A DNA stretch of 6,418 nt from Victivallales bacterium (lineage in GTDB: Bacteria > Verrucomicrobiota > Lentisphaeria > Oligosphaerales > Lenti-02). The stretch's first letter is position 1. Every line of letters starts with the position of its first letter. The stretch is from assembly GCA_018648945.1 (NCBI GenBank), contig JABGQJ010000450.1, positions 1-6,418 on the forward strand, in the 5' to 3' direction. Positions 6,268 to 6,418 of this stretch are shown piece after piece. Both the position numbers and the translations under genes were made by a program. The notes under the pieces were generated by a model. It saw only the letters and a program-made list of their open reading frames with translations, ran no database searches and had not been told where the DNA came from.

Positions 6268-6418
6268 TCAGTCTTGGCGGCGGGTCGGTGCAGCGGCCTT
6301 GGCTTGGGGCCGGATGTAGAGCAGGCGCTGCTCGGCGCCAGGCTGGAGCGTGACCTCGAGTTGGTTGCGCTGGTTGTCGAGCTCTGCAATCCTCTTCCCA
6401 CTCCTGAGATCCATGACA
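6268..6418 (-). CDS. C-terminal end of a protein that runs off the right edge
   Basis: Reading the minus strand from the right edge gives an open frame of 50 codons, including the TGA at 6268-6270. The visible residues include MDLRSGKRIAELDN, then LEVTLQPGAEQRLLYIRP, then a short basic and alanine-rich tail. The pattern of D-x-R-x-G-K, alternating hydrophobic residues and a P-G-x-x-x-x-L-L strand resembles the last beta-strands of a C-terminal beta-sandwich, as seen at the ends of many secreted glycoside hydrolases. That resemblance is my inference from a short stretch. An ATG at 6414-6412 exists in frame with no ribosome binding site visible before the edge, and the frame is still open there, so I treat it as an internal Met. 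A frame reading 6401-6219 on the same strand overlaps it but looks random, dominated by Ser, Pro and Arg. The product cannot be named. Confidence 0.6.
   Translation of the reverse strand, partial: VMDLRSGKRIAELDNQRNQLEVTLQPGAEQRLLYIRPQAKAAAPTRRQD

Overview
The window is GC-rich bacterial DNA with three complete genes and the tail of a fourth. The strongest taxonomic hint is the first gene. It is a very long secreted PQQ-type beta-propeller protein with a Rossmann/methyltransferase-like segment set between two propeller blocks, and it ends in a cysteine-rich segment. I associate that architecture mainly with Planctomycetota and neighbouring phyla. No rRNA or other marker gene is present, so this placement is an inference.

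Layout. Positions 1-217 hold no gene I can support, only a short inverted repeat, a weak promoter candidate and the ribosome binding site of gene 1. Gene 1 (218-3532, +) is the 1104-residue exported propeller protein. A 234-base gap follows. It contains a small GC-rich hairpin, a TATACT box beside a 10-base palindrome, and a strong Shine-Dalgarno sequence. Gene 2 (3767-5599, +) encodes a 610-residue exported protein that I do not recognise, ending in about 100 residues of charged, alanine-rich helix. A hairpin sits directly behind its stop codon. Gene 3 (5690-6028, -) converges on gene 2 and encodes a short DksA/TraR-type C4 zinc-finger regulator. A 239-base gap with another hairpin separates it from the C-terminal end of a fourth gene (6268-6418, -), which runs off the right edge.

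How the genes relate. Genes 1 and 2 point the same way and both encode proteins with clear signal peptides, so both products probably act outside the cytoplasm. The 234-base gap and the promoter-like sequence suggest gene 2 can be transcribed by itself. Gene 3 is a cytoplasmic, RNA polymerase-associated type of protein on the opposite strand, with no evident functional tie to the other two. No tRNA, rRNA, CRISPR array, insertion sequence or phage gene was seen. The features most worth following up are the methyltransferase-like segment inside an exported protein, the His/Cys cluster near the C-terminus of gene 1, and the unrecognised gene 2.
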